A DNA stretch of 64,000 bases from JAEXOD01 sp963667875 (GTDB lineage: Bacteria; Bacteroidota; Ignavibacteria; Ignavibacteriales; Melioribacteraceae). This document shows positions 17,951 to 26,434 of the stretch, piece after piece (within the stretch, counting starts at the first letter, position 1; every line of letters begins with the position of its first letter). A model generated the notes under the pieces. That model worked only from the letters and a program-made list of their open reading frames with translations, had not been told where the DNA came from and did no database searches. A program made the translations under genes and the position numbers. The stretch is from assembly GCA_963667875.2 (NCBI GenBank), contig CAXXGC010000007.1, positions 124,001 through 188,000 of the forward strand, given 5' to 3'.

Positions 17951-19159
17951 TTATTTGCTTAATATCATCTTCTTAACCAAATAATTTTCGCCACATATTA
18001 ACTGGTAATAATAAACACCGCTTGCCAATTTATATTTTTGTGTTTCAAAATTTATTTGGTATTGTCCCTCGTTTTTATAATCATTAACAAGTTCGGTTAT
18101 TTTACGGCCAATTGAATCATAAACAATAATTTTAATATTTCCTTCTTTTGCTATTGTATATTTAATAATAGTATTTGGATTAAAAGGATTAGGATAGTTT
18201 TGTTCTAACGTAAAAGATTTTATTGCAGGTGTCTCATTTTTGTCTACCGAGGTAACAGTATCACCATTTTCGTCTATTAAAAGATAAGAAATATACAAAG
18301 TGGAATAATTGCTGCTATCAGGGTGTAATGAAACGTCCCTATTTGAGGCAAATACTAATTTTTTACCATCTTCAGATATCCACGGATAACATTCTTCACC
18401 ACGCTTATATGTATTGCCAACTTTAATTCGTTCGGTATTAGTATTTAAATAATAAACATTCCCCCAATAGTTTATAGTTGTATCCCAATAACATACACAT
18501 AAATCTAAACTCCACTCATTAAAACGCTTGATTCCAAAATACATCTTTTTTTTATCTTTAGTTAAATTAACGCCAAACATAAATGGTCCACCTAACGGAT
18601 GATGTGGAAAACTGTCAATCTTACACCATTGATTTATTTTTTTATTAAAGGAATAATAATTTAAGGAAGTAATATTCTGCAAAACATATAATGTGTCTTT
18701 ATTAACCTCATAAATGTAAGCATCATTACCGGAGGAGTTTATTTGGGGACCCATATTATAACCGGGGCCCCAATCATTTGTTACAGAATCCAAATTTGAA
18801 TACCATAAATCCCAGCTGCCGTAACCGCCATATCCGGAAAAATATAATCTCCTTCCGTCACGGCTTATTGAACAATCACGCACTCCGGAGTTTGGAGGAT
18901 TAATGTATGAGTTTAATTTTACCGACTTGCTCCATTTACCGTTTACTTTTACAGAACGGTATATACATGTTGTTGAAAAATAAATTGTGTCAAAATTGGG
19001 TGTAAGTGAAGATGATTCAATGCATTCGTAAGATCTGCTTAAAATCGAATCAAATAAAACAGGTTCACTCCAAACTTCAGGAGCAGTAGGCCAATTTTGG
19101 GGCAATATTTGTATTGCAAACAAAAACATAAAAACACATATTAAAAATAACTTTTTCAT
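17951..19159 (-). CDS. Secreted beta-propeller-like protein with type IX sorting tail
   Basis: 402 residues. Signal peptide to ~residue 21 (ending ILPQ). The body (~25-300) has repeated blades of the PD40/TolB-like type: FSTTCIYRS, ISRDGRRLYFSGYGGYGSWD, SEDGKKLVFASNRD. The last ~75 residues form a type A sorting domain: LEQNYPNPFNP, then IKIIVYDSIGRKI, LASGVYYYQL and a lysine-rich VKKMILSK end. This directs transport through the type IX secretion system and attachment to the cell surface. GAGGGAATT precedes the ATG. Function of the propeller is unknown. Confidence 0.85.
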   Translation of the reverse strand: MKKLFLICVFMFLFAIQILPQNWPTAPEVWSEPVLFDSILSRSYECIESSSLTPNFDTIYFSTTCIYRSVKVNGKWSKSVKLNSYINPPNSGVRDCSISRDGRRLYFSGYGGYGSWDLWYSNLDSVTNDWGPGYNMGPQINSSGNDAYIYEVNKDTLYVLQNITSLNYYSFNKKINQWCKIDSFPHHPLGGPFMFGVNLTKDKKKMYFGIKRFNEWSLDLCVCYWDTTINYWGNVYYLNTNTERIKVGNTYKRGEECYPWISEDGKKLVFASNRDVSLHPDSSNYSTLYISYLLIDENGDTVTSVDKNETPAIKSFTLEQNYPNPFNPNTIIKYTIAKEGNIKIIVYDSIGRKITELVNDYKNEGQYQINFETQKYKLASGVYYYQLICGENYLVKKMILSK

Positions 19160-19377
19160 AATTCCCTCAAATTATAATTCTTAATCAAAGTTATATATTC
19201 AAAAACCATCCTTAATTGTTCCCCAAAATGCAAAAAACATTCTTTTCATAAAATAAGATGTTCATTTTCAAATAGCAATGATATTCTTTTACCAATAAAA
19301 TAATTTGTGTAAAAATTTGTATACTTTTTGCATTTAACGTTTTTTTTTATTATAGTTGCAATAGTTCTTAAAAATAT

Positions 19378-19430
19378 CTGTCGGGATTTAACGCAAAATT
19401 GCAACGACATTAAACAAATAGCTAAATAGC
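19378..19430 (+). promoter_or_regulatory. SAM-II-like riboswitch, copy 1, upstream of metB
   Basis: The segment matches the SAM-II (metA motif) architecture. Stem P1 is TGTCG (19379-19383) with CGACA (19405-19409). Its loop holds ATTTAAC (19386-19392) and ends in TTGCA (19399-19403). After P1 comes TAAA and then AGCTAAA (19420-19426). A pseudoknot pair, GC 19393-19394 with GC 19429-19430, takes the place of the CC/GG pair in the well-known metX example. CAAATAGC (19415-19422) is exactly complementary to GCTATTTG (19458-19465) in the following terminator, so ligand binding would free the terminator to form. Seen: motifs and pairing. Inferred: SAM as ligand and OFF control of metB-thrA. AT-rich sequence from 19160 to here shows no other feature. 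Confidence 0.75.
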
Positions 19431-19450
19431 AAACAAAATTTATTTTTACT

Positions 19451-19476
19451 AAAACCCGCTATTTGGCGGGTTTTTT
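19451..19476 (+). terminator. Terminator of riboswitch 1
   Basis: AAAACCCGC (19451-19459) pairs with GCGGGTTTT (19466-19474), followed by more T. The loop and the GC of the left arm (19458-19465) can instead pair with the riboswitch core at 19415-19422, making terminator and antiterminator mutually exclusive. Confidence 0.8.
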
Positions 19477-19491
19477 GTTTTAAATCCCATC

Positions 19492-19612
19492 ACGTCTCGA
19501 GTTATTGTTATCAAACGAATTTTTATTATGGTTTTTATGTTAGTTAATAAAACCATTGGAAAATTTTGATAAATAGACATATTGCAACGACGTTAAATAG
19601 TGCTAAAAAGTC
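19492..19612 (+). promoter_or_regulatory. Second SAM-II-like riboswitch, atypical P1
   Basis: The 3' core at 19568-19612 repeats the pattern of copy 1. It has TTGCA (19582-19586), a P1 right arm in CGACGTT, then TTAAAT and TGCTAAAAA. A three-base pseudoknot pairs GAC 19576-19578 with GTC 19610-19612. GCTAAAAA (19602-19609) is complementary to TTTTTAGC (19635-19642) in the next terminator. No P1 left arm lies directly before the core. The best candidate is ACGTC at 19492-19496 against GACGT at 19589-19593. A hairpin (ATGGTTTT/AAAACCAT with flanking AATTTT/AAAATT, ~19518-19566) would then be inserted in the loop. It may also be a degenerate copy. Confidence 0.55.
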
Positions 19613-19626
19613 ATGGTAGAAATTTT

Positions 19627-19653
19627 AACCCCGTTTTTTAGCGGGGTTTTTTT
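19627..19653 (+). terminator. Terminator of riboswitch 2
   Basis: AACCCCG (19627-19633) pairs with CGGGGTT (19642-19648), followed by a T run to 19653. Its loop plus the start of the right arm (19635-19642) can pair with the upstream riboswitch core at 19602-19609. It lies 44 bp before metB. Confidence 0.85.
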
Positions 19654-19696
19654 GTTTTAAAATTAAATTATATAAATAAAATAAAGGAGTATTAAA

Positions 19697-20854
19697 ATGA
19701 ACGAATTAACCGCAATATTGGAATCGATACCTGTTGACCCTTTAACAGGAGCTGTTGCAGTACCTATTTATCAAACATCTACTTACGTTCAGGAGGCACC
19801 CGGCGTAAATAAAGGTTTCGATTATACACGCACAAACAATCCGACACGTAAAATATTAGAAACAATAGCCGCCCAACTTGAAAACGGTAAAAACGGATTA
19901 GCTTTTGCAAGCGGACTTTCCGCAATTGATTCGGTTGTAAAATTACTTAAAGCCGGCGATGAAATACTTGCCGTTGATGATATTTATGGCGGAGCTTTTA
20001 GATTATTTACCACAATTTATAATAATTTTGGTATTACCGTAAATTTTGTAGATACAACAAACGCCGAAAATGTTAAAAAAGCAATAACCGAAAAAACAAA
20101 ACTCATTTGGCTTGAAAGTCCAACCAATCCTTTGTTAAAGATTTCGGATATAAAAAAAATTGCAAAAATAGCAAAAGAACACAACATATTGGTATGCGTT
20201 GATAATACATTCGCATCCCCAATTTTCCAAAAACCGTTAAATCTTGGCGCCGATATTGTAATACACAGCGCAACCAAATATATTGGCGGTCATACCGACG
20301 TTTTAGCCGGATTAGTAATAACAAACTCCGATGAACTTGGCGAAAAATTAAAATATATACAAAACGCTACCGGCGCGGTATTAAGTCCTTTTGACAGCTG
20401 GTTATTAATAAGAAGTATTGAAACATTAAAAATCCGTGTTGAACAACATTCCGCAAACGCTTCAAAAATTGCAGACTTTTTATCCAAACGGAAAGAAATT
20501 AAAAAAATATATTTCCCGGGATTAAAAACGCATAAAAATTATAAAGTTGCACAAAAACAACAAAAATTACCCGGAAGTATGATTTCCATCTCTTTTAACG
20601 AAGACACGGAAGAAAGTGCTGTAAAATTTGTTACATCAACAAAGTTGTTTAAACTTGCCGAAAGTTTGGGCGGCGCAAAAAGTTTATTGTGTCATCCTGC
20701 AACAATGACACATAAATCTATCCCGCGCGAAAAAAGACTCCAAGGCGGAATTACAGACAGTTTAGTACGTCTTTCGGTTGGATTGGAAGACGCGGACGAT
20801 TTAATACAAGATTTAGAACAAGCATTAGTTAAATGTTTTGGCAAGAAAAAATAA
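19697..20854 (+). CDS. metB: Cystathionine gamma-synthase/trans-sulfuration enzyme (MetB-like)
   Basis: 385-residue PLP enzyme of the Cys/Met metabolism family. The PLP lysine is Lys 194 in HSATKYIGGH. Other family marks are YTRTNNPTR (~49), FASGLSAID (~75), VDDIYGG and DNTFASP (~175). It probably joins an acylated homoserine with cysteine to give cystathionine. The same fold also covers cystathionine lyases and O-acetylhomoserine sulfhydrylases, so the exact reaction is not certain. A biosynthetic role is favoured by the SAM-II-like leaders upstream and by the AK-HSD gene 28 bp downstream, which supplies homoserine. Strong ribosome site AAGGAG 7 nt before ATG. Confidence 0.85.
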   Translation: MNELTAILESIPVDPLTGAVAVPIYQTSTYVQEAPGVNKGFDYTRTNNPTRKILETIAAQLENGKNGLAFASGLSAIDSVVKLLKAGDEILAVDDIYGGAFRLFTTIYNNFGITVNFVDTTNAENVKKAITEKTKLIWLESPTNPLLKISDIKKIAKIAKEHNILVCVDNTFASPIFQKPLNLGADIVIHSATKYIGGHTDVLAGLVITNSDELGEKLKYIQNATGAVLSPFDSWLLIRSIETLKIRVEQHSANASKIADFLSKRKEIKKIYFPGLKTHKNYKVAQKQQKLPGSMISISFNEDTEESAVKFVTSTKLFKLAESLGGAKSLLCHPATMTHKSIPREKRLQGGITDSLVRLSVGLEDADDLIQDLEQALVKCFGKKK

Positions 20855-20882
20855 ATTATAAAAACAGAAGCAGAGAAATAAA

Positions 20883-23345
20883 TTGAAACGTAAAGTATAT
20901 AAATTTGGCGGTTCCTCAGTCGGCAAACCGGAAACAATCCAAAAAGTAATAAAGATTGTATCCGAAAGCTTAAATAATAACGAAAACACAGTAGTTGTTT
21001 TTTCGGCATTTCAAACAATTACCAATCAGCTTATTACAGCGGGTGAATTTGCCGCTTCCGGTAACGAGGAATATAATTTAACTATCAGTCAAATAAAAAA
21101 TATTCATATTACCGCCATTGAAAAACTGGTGACCGGTAAAACATTATATCAAACACGGAATAAAGTCCATAAACTGCTGGAAGATTTGGAAAAACTGCTT
21201 TATGGAATTTTTCTGCTTCGCGAACTTTCACCAAGAAGCAAAGATCATTTAATGAGTTTTGGTGAAAGGTTATCATCTACAATAATTGCCGGTGCTTTTA
21301 TTAGCAGCGGAATAGAAGCTGAATTTTTAGACAGCCGGAAATTAGTAAAAACCGATTCCAATTTTGGGAACGCAAGAGTAAATTTTCAAACAACAAATAC
21401 ACTTATTAAAGATTATTTTGAAAATGTAACCTCTTTGCAGGTTGTAACGGGATTTATTGGAAGCACAATAGATAACGAAACAACCACTCTTGGACGCGGA
21501 GGCTCCGATTATACAGCATCTATATTTGGAGCTGCCTTAGATGCCGAGGAGATCCAAATTTGGACAGATGTTGATGGTGTTTTAACAGCCGATCCTAAAA
21601 AAGTTAAAAAAGCTTTACCTATTGAAAAAATGAGTTACGAAGAAGCTTTGGAGATGAGCCATTTTGGGGCTAAAGTTATATATCCTCCTACAATACGTCC
21701 GGCTCTTGTAAAATCTATACCAATAAAAATTAAAAACACTTTTAATCCTTCTTTTGTTGGTACCGAAATTACAACATCAGCAATTTCAAGCAGATACGCC
21801 ATTACCGGTATTTCCACTATTGAAAATGTTGCTTTAATAAAAATTCAAGGTACCGGATTGGTAGATGTTGCAAGTGTTGCCGGAAGAATATTTAAGGTAA
21901 TGGGCAAAGAATCCATTAATGTAATATTAATTTCACAAGCCTCATCGGGCCACTCCATTTGTTTTACCGTTTTGGAAAGTCAGGCTAAAAAAGCCGTAGA
22001 ATTTATTGAAGAAGAATTAAAATATGAACTTACCGAAGGTTTTATAAACAGTGTAGAAGCCGATCTTGAAGTTTCTATTTTTGCCGTAGTTGGCGAAAAT
22101 ATCCGTAATATGTCCGGTGTTTCGGAAAAAATATTCCAGGCACTTGGCCGCAACGGTATAGAAATATCCGCCATTGCTCAAGGTTCATCACGTTTGAATA
22201 TTTCGCTTGTTATTAAACGTAAAGATGAATCAAAAGCACTTAACGCAATACACGAAACTTTTTTCCTTTCCGATTACAAAGCAATTAACGTTTTTGTAAT
22301 AGGAACCGGCTCAATTGGCAGAACTTTATTCCAGCAGATTAAAAACCAGCTTAATTATTTATATCAGGAATTAAAACTTGATATTAAAATTGTTGGAATT
22401 GCAAATACAAAAAAAATGCTTTTTGATTATGACGGTATTGATGTTAACCATTGGGAAGAAAAATTATTAACCAAAGGTGAACAAAGTGATATTAATTTAT
22501 TTTTTGATACTATTAAACAAAGCAATTTACCAAACTCGGTTTTTGTTGATTGTACATCAAGCGAGTTAATTATTGACAAATATTTGGATTTATTATCTTC
22601 ATCAATTTCAATAGTATCTCCAAATAAAAAAGCCAATACAAGCAAATACGAATATTATCTACAGCTTAAAAAAGCAGTTCAAAAATATAATGTAAGTTTT
22701 TTGTACGAAACCAACGTTGGTGCGGGTATTCCTGTAATCAGTACATTACAAGACCTTGTGTTAAGCGGTGATAAAATTCTAAAAATTGAAGGTGTTTTAA
22801 GCGGTACTTTAAGTTATTTATTTAATACATTAGACCAAAACAATACTTTTTCTGCTATTGTAAAAGATGCTCATTTAAAAGGTTTTACCGAATTTGACCC
22901 TCGCGAAGATTTAAATGGACTTGATATTGCCCGTAAATTATTAATTCTTGTGCGCGAAGCAGGTTACAAGCTTGAGTTGGAAGATATTGAGATTGAAAAT
23001 TTAATACCTGAATCATTAATTAACAATGTTTCAACAGACGAGTTTTTTAACCGTCTGCACGAATTGGATTTGTTATACGAACAAAAATGGTCAAACGCAA
23101 ACAAGCAAGGGAAAGTTTTACGTTACCTTGCTAAATACGAAAATGGGAAAGCTTCCGTTAAGCTTGAATCGGTTGATGTTACACATCCTGTTTATTCGTT
23201 ATCTTCAAATGACAACATTATTACTTTTAAAACTGTTTATTTTAACGAACGGCCTGTAATAATTCAAGGTCCCGGTGCGGGAGTAAAAGTAACATCAGGC
23301 GGTATTTTTGCTGATATTGTTAGAATTGCAAATTATTTTTATTGA
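20883..23345 (+). CDS. Bifunctional aspartokinase/homoserine dehydrogenase, copy 1 (methionine-linked)
   Basis: 820 residues. It catalyses the first and third steps from aspartate to homoserine. The start must be TTG at 20883, because the essential KFGGSSVG motif (residues 7-14) follows at once and no ATG precedes it. Aspartokinase catalytic domain ~1-290 (GRGGSDYTA near 207); two ACT regulatory domains ~305-460 (QASSGHSI and AQGSSRLNI segments). Homoserine dehydrogenase ~465-815 has an NAD(P) site VFVIGTGSIG (~470) and the GVLSGTLSYLFN active-site segment. It lies 28 bp after metB and shares its SAM-II-like leader, suggesting a methionine-side isozyme analogous to MetL. About half identical to copy 2 by eye. 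Confidence 0.9.
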   Translation: MKRKVYKFGGSSVGKPETIQKVIKIVSESLNNNENTVVVFSAFQTITNQLITAGEFAASGNEEYNLTISQIKNIHITAIEKLVTGKTLYQTRNKVHKLLEDLEKLLYGIFLLRELSPRSKDHLMSFGERLSSTIIAGAFISSGIEAEFLDSRKLVKTDSNFGNARVNFQTTNTLIKDYFENVTSLQVVTGFIGSTIDNETTTLGRGGSDYTASIFGAALDAEEIQIWTDVDGVLTADPKKVKKALPIEKMSYEEALEMSHFGAKVIYPPTIRPALVKSIPIKIKNTFNPSFVGTEITTSAISSRYAITGISTIENVALIKIQGTGLVDVASVAGRIFKVMGKESINVILISQASSGHSICFTVLESQAKKAVEFIEEELKYELTEGFINSVEADLEVSIFAVVGENIRNMSGVSEKIFQALGRNGIEISAIAQGSSRLNISLVIKRKDESKALNAIHETFFLSDYKAINVFVIGTGSIGRTLFQQIKNQLNYLYQELKLDIKIVGIANTKKMLFDYDGIDVNHWEEKLLTKGEQSDINLFFDTIKQSNLPNSVFVDCTSSELIIDKYLDLLSSSISIVSPNKKANTSKYEYYLQLKKAVQKYNVSFLYETNVGAGIPVISTLQDLVLSGDKILKIEGVLSGTLSYLFNTLDQNNTFSAIVKDAHLKGFTEFDPREDLNGLDIARKLLILVREAGYKLELEDIEIENLIPESLINNVSTDEFFNRLHELDLLYEQKWSNANKQGKVLRYLAKYENGKASVKLESVDVTHPVYSLSSNDNIITFKTVYFNERPVIIQGPGAGVKVTSGGIFADIVRIANYFY

Positions 23346-23471
23346 TTTTGGGGGAATACTAAATATTTGTACTTGCATTAATAAAAAATATATTTTATAT
23401 ATGATTATAGTTTTATTAATTTGTTCAAAAATAAACGTTTTAAGTAATTTAATTATAAAAAAAAAAATATA

Positions 23472-23546
23472 ATGTTAAATATAAATTTAGTCTCTACATC
23501 AACAGTTACCCTTACTACCATAACCCCTAATTTATTTAGGGACTGA
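23472..23546 (+). CDS. Threonine-rich leader peptide of thr attenuator
   Basis: 24-codon open frame, ATG 23472 to TGA 23544-23546. Residues 7-18 read VSTSTVTLTTIT. Six of the 24 codons are Thr (ACA, ACA, ACC, ACT, ACC, ACC) and two are Ile, as expected for a threonine-sensing leader comparable to enterobacterial ThrL. The stop codon falls inside the left arm of the antiterminator helix. There is no clear Shine-Dalgarno, only an A-rich tract, which is common in this group. Known: leader peptides stall ribosomes when the charged tRNA is scarce. Inferred: this one senses Thr-tRNA. Confidence 0.85.
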   Translation: MLNINLVSTSTVTLTTITPNLFRD

Positions 23547-23587
23547 AGTTGGTGTTTTATGTAATTTTATAAACCGACTTTAGTCTT
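23525..23587 (+). promoter_or_regulatory. Antiterminator of thr attenuator
   Basis: Bases 23539-23553 pair along their whole length with 23573-23587, giving 15 pairs including four G-U and a 19-nt loop. The right arm contains the left arm of the terminator, so only one can form. A small hairpin CCCTAA/TTAGGG (23525-23530 with 23536-23541) competes with the base of the antiterminator. A ribosome reaching the leader stop (23544) would cover the left arm and allow termination. A ribosome stalled on the Thr codons would leave it free. Confidence 0.8.
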
Positions 23588-23604
23588 ACTAGGTCGGTTT
23601 TTTT
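23571..23604 (+). terminator. Attenuator terminator upstream of second AK-HSD gene
   Basis: ACCGAC (23573-23578) pairs with GTCGGT (23593-23598), with an inner stem TAGT/ACTA (23581-23584 with 23588-23591), followed by seven T. It lies 25 bp before the ATG of the second AK-HSD gene. Confidence 0.9.
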
Positions 23605-23629
23605 GTTTTAAACTATAATTGGTATCTAT

Positions 23630-26083
23630 ATGAAAATATTAAAATTTGGCGGTTCATCAGTCGGCAATTCCGAAAGGATTAAAAACGTTGTTGATATTGT
23701 AATTAAATCGTTAAAAACCAACGGGAATATTGCCGTAGTTTTTTCAGCTTTTCAGGGAGTAACCGATTTATTAATTGAAGCCGGTACCGTTGCTGCCCGA
23801 GGTGATGAAAAATATTTAGATCTATATAACACTATTTTTATTAAACATAAAGAAATGTTATTTAATTTAATAGAAAAACCAAGTGCCGATGAATATGAGA
23901 TATTTATAGATAAAACATTAAAGGAACTAAGCGACTTATTACATGGTGTTTATTTAATTAAGGAACTTACTCCCAAAACATTGGATTTTGTTATGAGTTT
24001 TGGGGAAAGATTATCGGCGCGGATAATTTCGTATTGTTTAATTGAAAAAAACATTTCCGCTAATTTTTGCGACAGCCGAAAACTAATTAAAACTGATGAT
24101 AATTTTGGCAATGCAAAAGTAAATTTAACAGAAACTTACTCCCAAATAAAAAATTATTTTAACAACAATACCGATCTGCAAATTATTACCGGTTTTATAG
24201 GCTCCAACAACTTAAATGAAACAACAACTTTGGGAAGAGGGGGTTCGGATTATTCTGCATCTATTTTTGGTGCCGCTCTTGACGTTGAAGAAATTGAAAT
24301 ATGGACAGATGTAGACGGCGTATTAACAGCAGACCCACGCAAAGTAAAAAACGCTTTTTCGGTAGCTTCGTTAACTTACGAAGAAGCAATGGAGCTTTCA
24401 CATTTTGGGGCAAAAGTAATTCACCCGCCCACAATGTACCCAGCTATGGTTAAAGATATTCCAATTAGAATTAAAAACACTTTTAATCCCGATTTTATTG
24501 GAACTTTAATTGGCAGCCAAAGACAAAAGGAAATTTTTAGAATTAAAGGTATTTCATCTATTGATGAAGTTTCGTTGTTACGAATTCAAGGCCCCGGAAT
24601 GGTTGGTGTTGCGGGAATTGCAAAACGGTTATTCGGCACACTTGCTTCTGCGGGCATTAATATAATTCTTATAACTCAGGCTTCATCGGAACATTCAATT
24701 TGTATTGCCATATTGCCTAAACATAAAGCCAAAGCTAAAAAATTAATTGAAGCCGAATTTGTTTATGAAATAAAAGATGGGATAGTAAACGAAGTTATTG
24801 TTGAAAATGACCTTTCAATTATAGCTGTTGTTGGCGAAAACATGAGGTTAACAGCCGGCAACGCGGGAAAAGTATTTCAATCGTTAGGCAAAAATGGAAT
24901 TAATATTATTGCCATTGCACAAGGTTCGTCCGAATTAAATATTTCGATGGTTATTGCTAAAAAAGAATTAGTAAAAGCATTAAATGTAATTCATAACGAG
25001 TTTTTCTTTTACGATCATAAAATAGTTAACTTGTTTATTGCAGGAATTGGAACTGTTGGGGATACTTTACTGAATCAGATTAAAAACCGTCAGCATTATT
25101 TATTAGATAAACTTTCTACCGATATTAAAGTGATAGGTATTGCCAACTCAAAAAAAATCTTTTTTAATAACAAAGGTATAGATCTTTCCAATTGGAAAGA
25201 ACTTTTTGAAACAGAATCGACCGCAATGGATACAACATTGTTTTTTGAAAATTTATCTTGTTTAAATTTACCGAATGTTATTTTTGTTGACTGTACTTCA
25301 AATGATATTATTGCCAATAATTATTCCTCGTTGCTTTCATCGGGAATTAATATTGTTGCTGCAAATAAAAAAGCTAATTCCGGCAGTTATGAATATTACA
25401 AAAAGATTAAGGATTCCATTAAAGGAAACACAAAATTTTTGTACGAAGCTAATGTTGGGGCGGGACTGCCAATTATAAGTACTATTAAAGATTTAATTGC
25501 AAGTGGTGATGAGATTATTAAAATTGAAGGTGTGCTTTCTGGAACTTTAAGTTATTTATTTAACAATTACGATGGTAATAAATCATTTTCGCAAATTGTA
25601 AAAGAAGCTCAAAACAAAGGATTTACCGAACCCGATCCTCGTGATGATTTAAATGGAATGGATGTTGTCAGAAAACTTTTAATATTATTGCGTGAAACGG
25701 GCGGTAATTTAGAAATAGATGATATCAAAAAAGATAATTTTATTCCCGGTGAGTTTTTTGATGTTAATACTGTTGAAGAATTTTATGATAAACTTAAAGA
25801 ATATGATTCTATTATTGAACGGGAAAGAATTGAAGCCGCTAATGAAAATAAGGTTTTAAGGTATGTAGCAGAATATTCGGATGGAAAAGCCGTTGTTAAT
25901 TTAAAAGCTGTGGATAAAGGAAGTCCTTTTTACGGATTAACCCATAACGATAATATGATTGTTTTAACAACCAAATACTATTTTGAACGTCCTTTAATTA
26001 TTCAAGGACCCGGTGCCGGAGCTGTAGTTACAGCCGGTGGTGTATTTGCCGATATAATGAAAGTAGTGAATAACCTTGGATAA
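23630..26083 (+). CDS. thrA: Bifunctional aspartokinase/homoserine dehydrogenase, copy 2 (threonine-linked)
   Basis: 817 residues with the same order as copy 1. Aspartokinase: KFGGSSVG at the N-terminus and LGRGGSDYSA near 205. ACT pair: ~300-455 (QASSEHSI and AQGSSELNI). Homoserine dehydrogenase: LFIAGIGTVG near 468, then EGVLSGTLSYLFN. The upstream threonine-rich leader and terminator, and the downstream thrB and thrC genes, mark this as the threonine-branch isozyme. The ACT domains are the likely site of threonine feedback, by family knowledge. A terminator-like region follows, so thrB may have its own promoter. Confidence 0.92.
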   Translation: MKILKFGGSSVGNSERIKNVVDIVIKSLKTNGNIAVVFSAFQGVTDLLIEAGTVAARGDEKYLDLYNTIFIKHKEMLFNLIEKPSADEYEIFIDKTLKELSDLLHGVYLIKELTPKTLDFVMSFGERLSARIISYCLIEKNISANFCDSRKLIKTDDNFGNAKVNLTETYSQIKNYFNNNTDLQIITGFIGSNNLNETTTLGRGGSDYSASIFGAALDVEEIEIWTDVDGVLTADPRKVKNAFSVASLTYEEAMELSHFGAKVIHPPTMYPAMVKDIPIRIKNTFNPDFIGTLIGSQRQKEIFRIKGISSIDEVSLLRIQGPGMVGVAGIAKRLFGTLASAGINIILITQASSEHSICIAILPKHKAKAKKLIEAEFVYEIKDGIVNEVIVENDLSIIAVVGENMRLTAGNAGKVFQSLGKNGINIIAIAQGSSELNISMVIAKKELVKALNVIHNEFFFYDHKIVNLFIAGIGTVGDTLLNQIKNRQHYLLDKLSTDIKVIGIANSKKIFFNNKGIDLSNWKELFETESTAMDTTLFFENLSCLNLPNVIFVDCTSNDIIANNYSSLLSSGINIVAANKKANSGSYEYYKKIKDSIKGNTKFLYEANVGAGLPIISTIKDLIASGDEIIKIEGVLSGTLSYLFNNYDGNKSFSQIVKEAQNKGFTEPDPRDDLNGMDVVRKLLILLRETGGNLEIDDIKKDNFIPGEFFDVNTVEEFYDKLKEYDSIIERERIEAANENKVLRYVAEYSDGKAVVNLKAVDKGSPFYGLTHNDNMIVLTTKYYFERPLIIQGPGAGAVVTAGGVFADIMKVVNNLG

Positions 26084-26111
26084 TCTTCATTATTAAATAA
26101 TGATTATGTGT

Positions 26112-26173
26112 AACTAAACATTCATTAAATGAAGTTAGTTTTAATAATCAGGGCTGAAGCCCGATTTTTTTTC
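26112..26173 (+). terminator. Double hairpin/terminator after thrA
   Basis: Hairpin 1: AACTA (26112-26116) with TAGTT (26136-26140) plus inner TTCAT/ATGAA. Hairpin 2: GGGC (26151-26154) with GCCC (26159-26162), extended by ATC/GAT with one bulge, then eight T. Hairpin 2 is a good intrinsic terminator about 65 bp after the thrA stop. Confidence 0.65.
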
Positions 26174-26434
26174 AGTACAATCCCCAGCATAAATGCTGGG
26201 GTTATTTAAAGGAACACTTTTTATAATATAAATTATTTAACTAATTCTTTGTTTTAAATAACCACGTCCTTTAGGGCGTGGGGTTAAATAACCACTTAAT
26301 GTGGCCTTTAGGCCTGATTTGGTGATATCATAATTAATAAAAAAAAATTTTATTTAAACGTATTAATAGATAATTTAGATATTATTATAATTTTTAACCA
26401 TAATTTGTGATTATTTATACTTAAGAGATTTTAT
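26174..26434. repeat. Cluster of short palindromes upstream of thrB
   Basis: No gene. CCCCAGC/GCTGGGG (26182-26201) followed by TTATTT is repeated almost exactly at 51899-51924. CCACGTCC/GGGCGTGG (26262-26281) and small palindromes CCAC/GTGG and GGCC/GGCC follow, separated by AAATAACC linkers. The last ~110 bp before thrB are plain AT-rich sequence that should hold its promoter if it has one. Confidence 0.6.
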
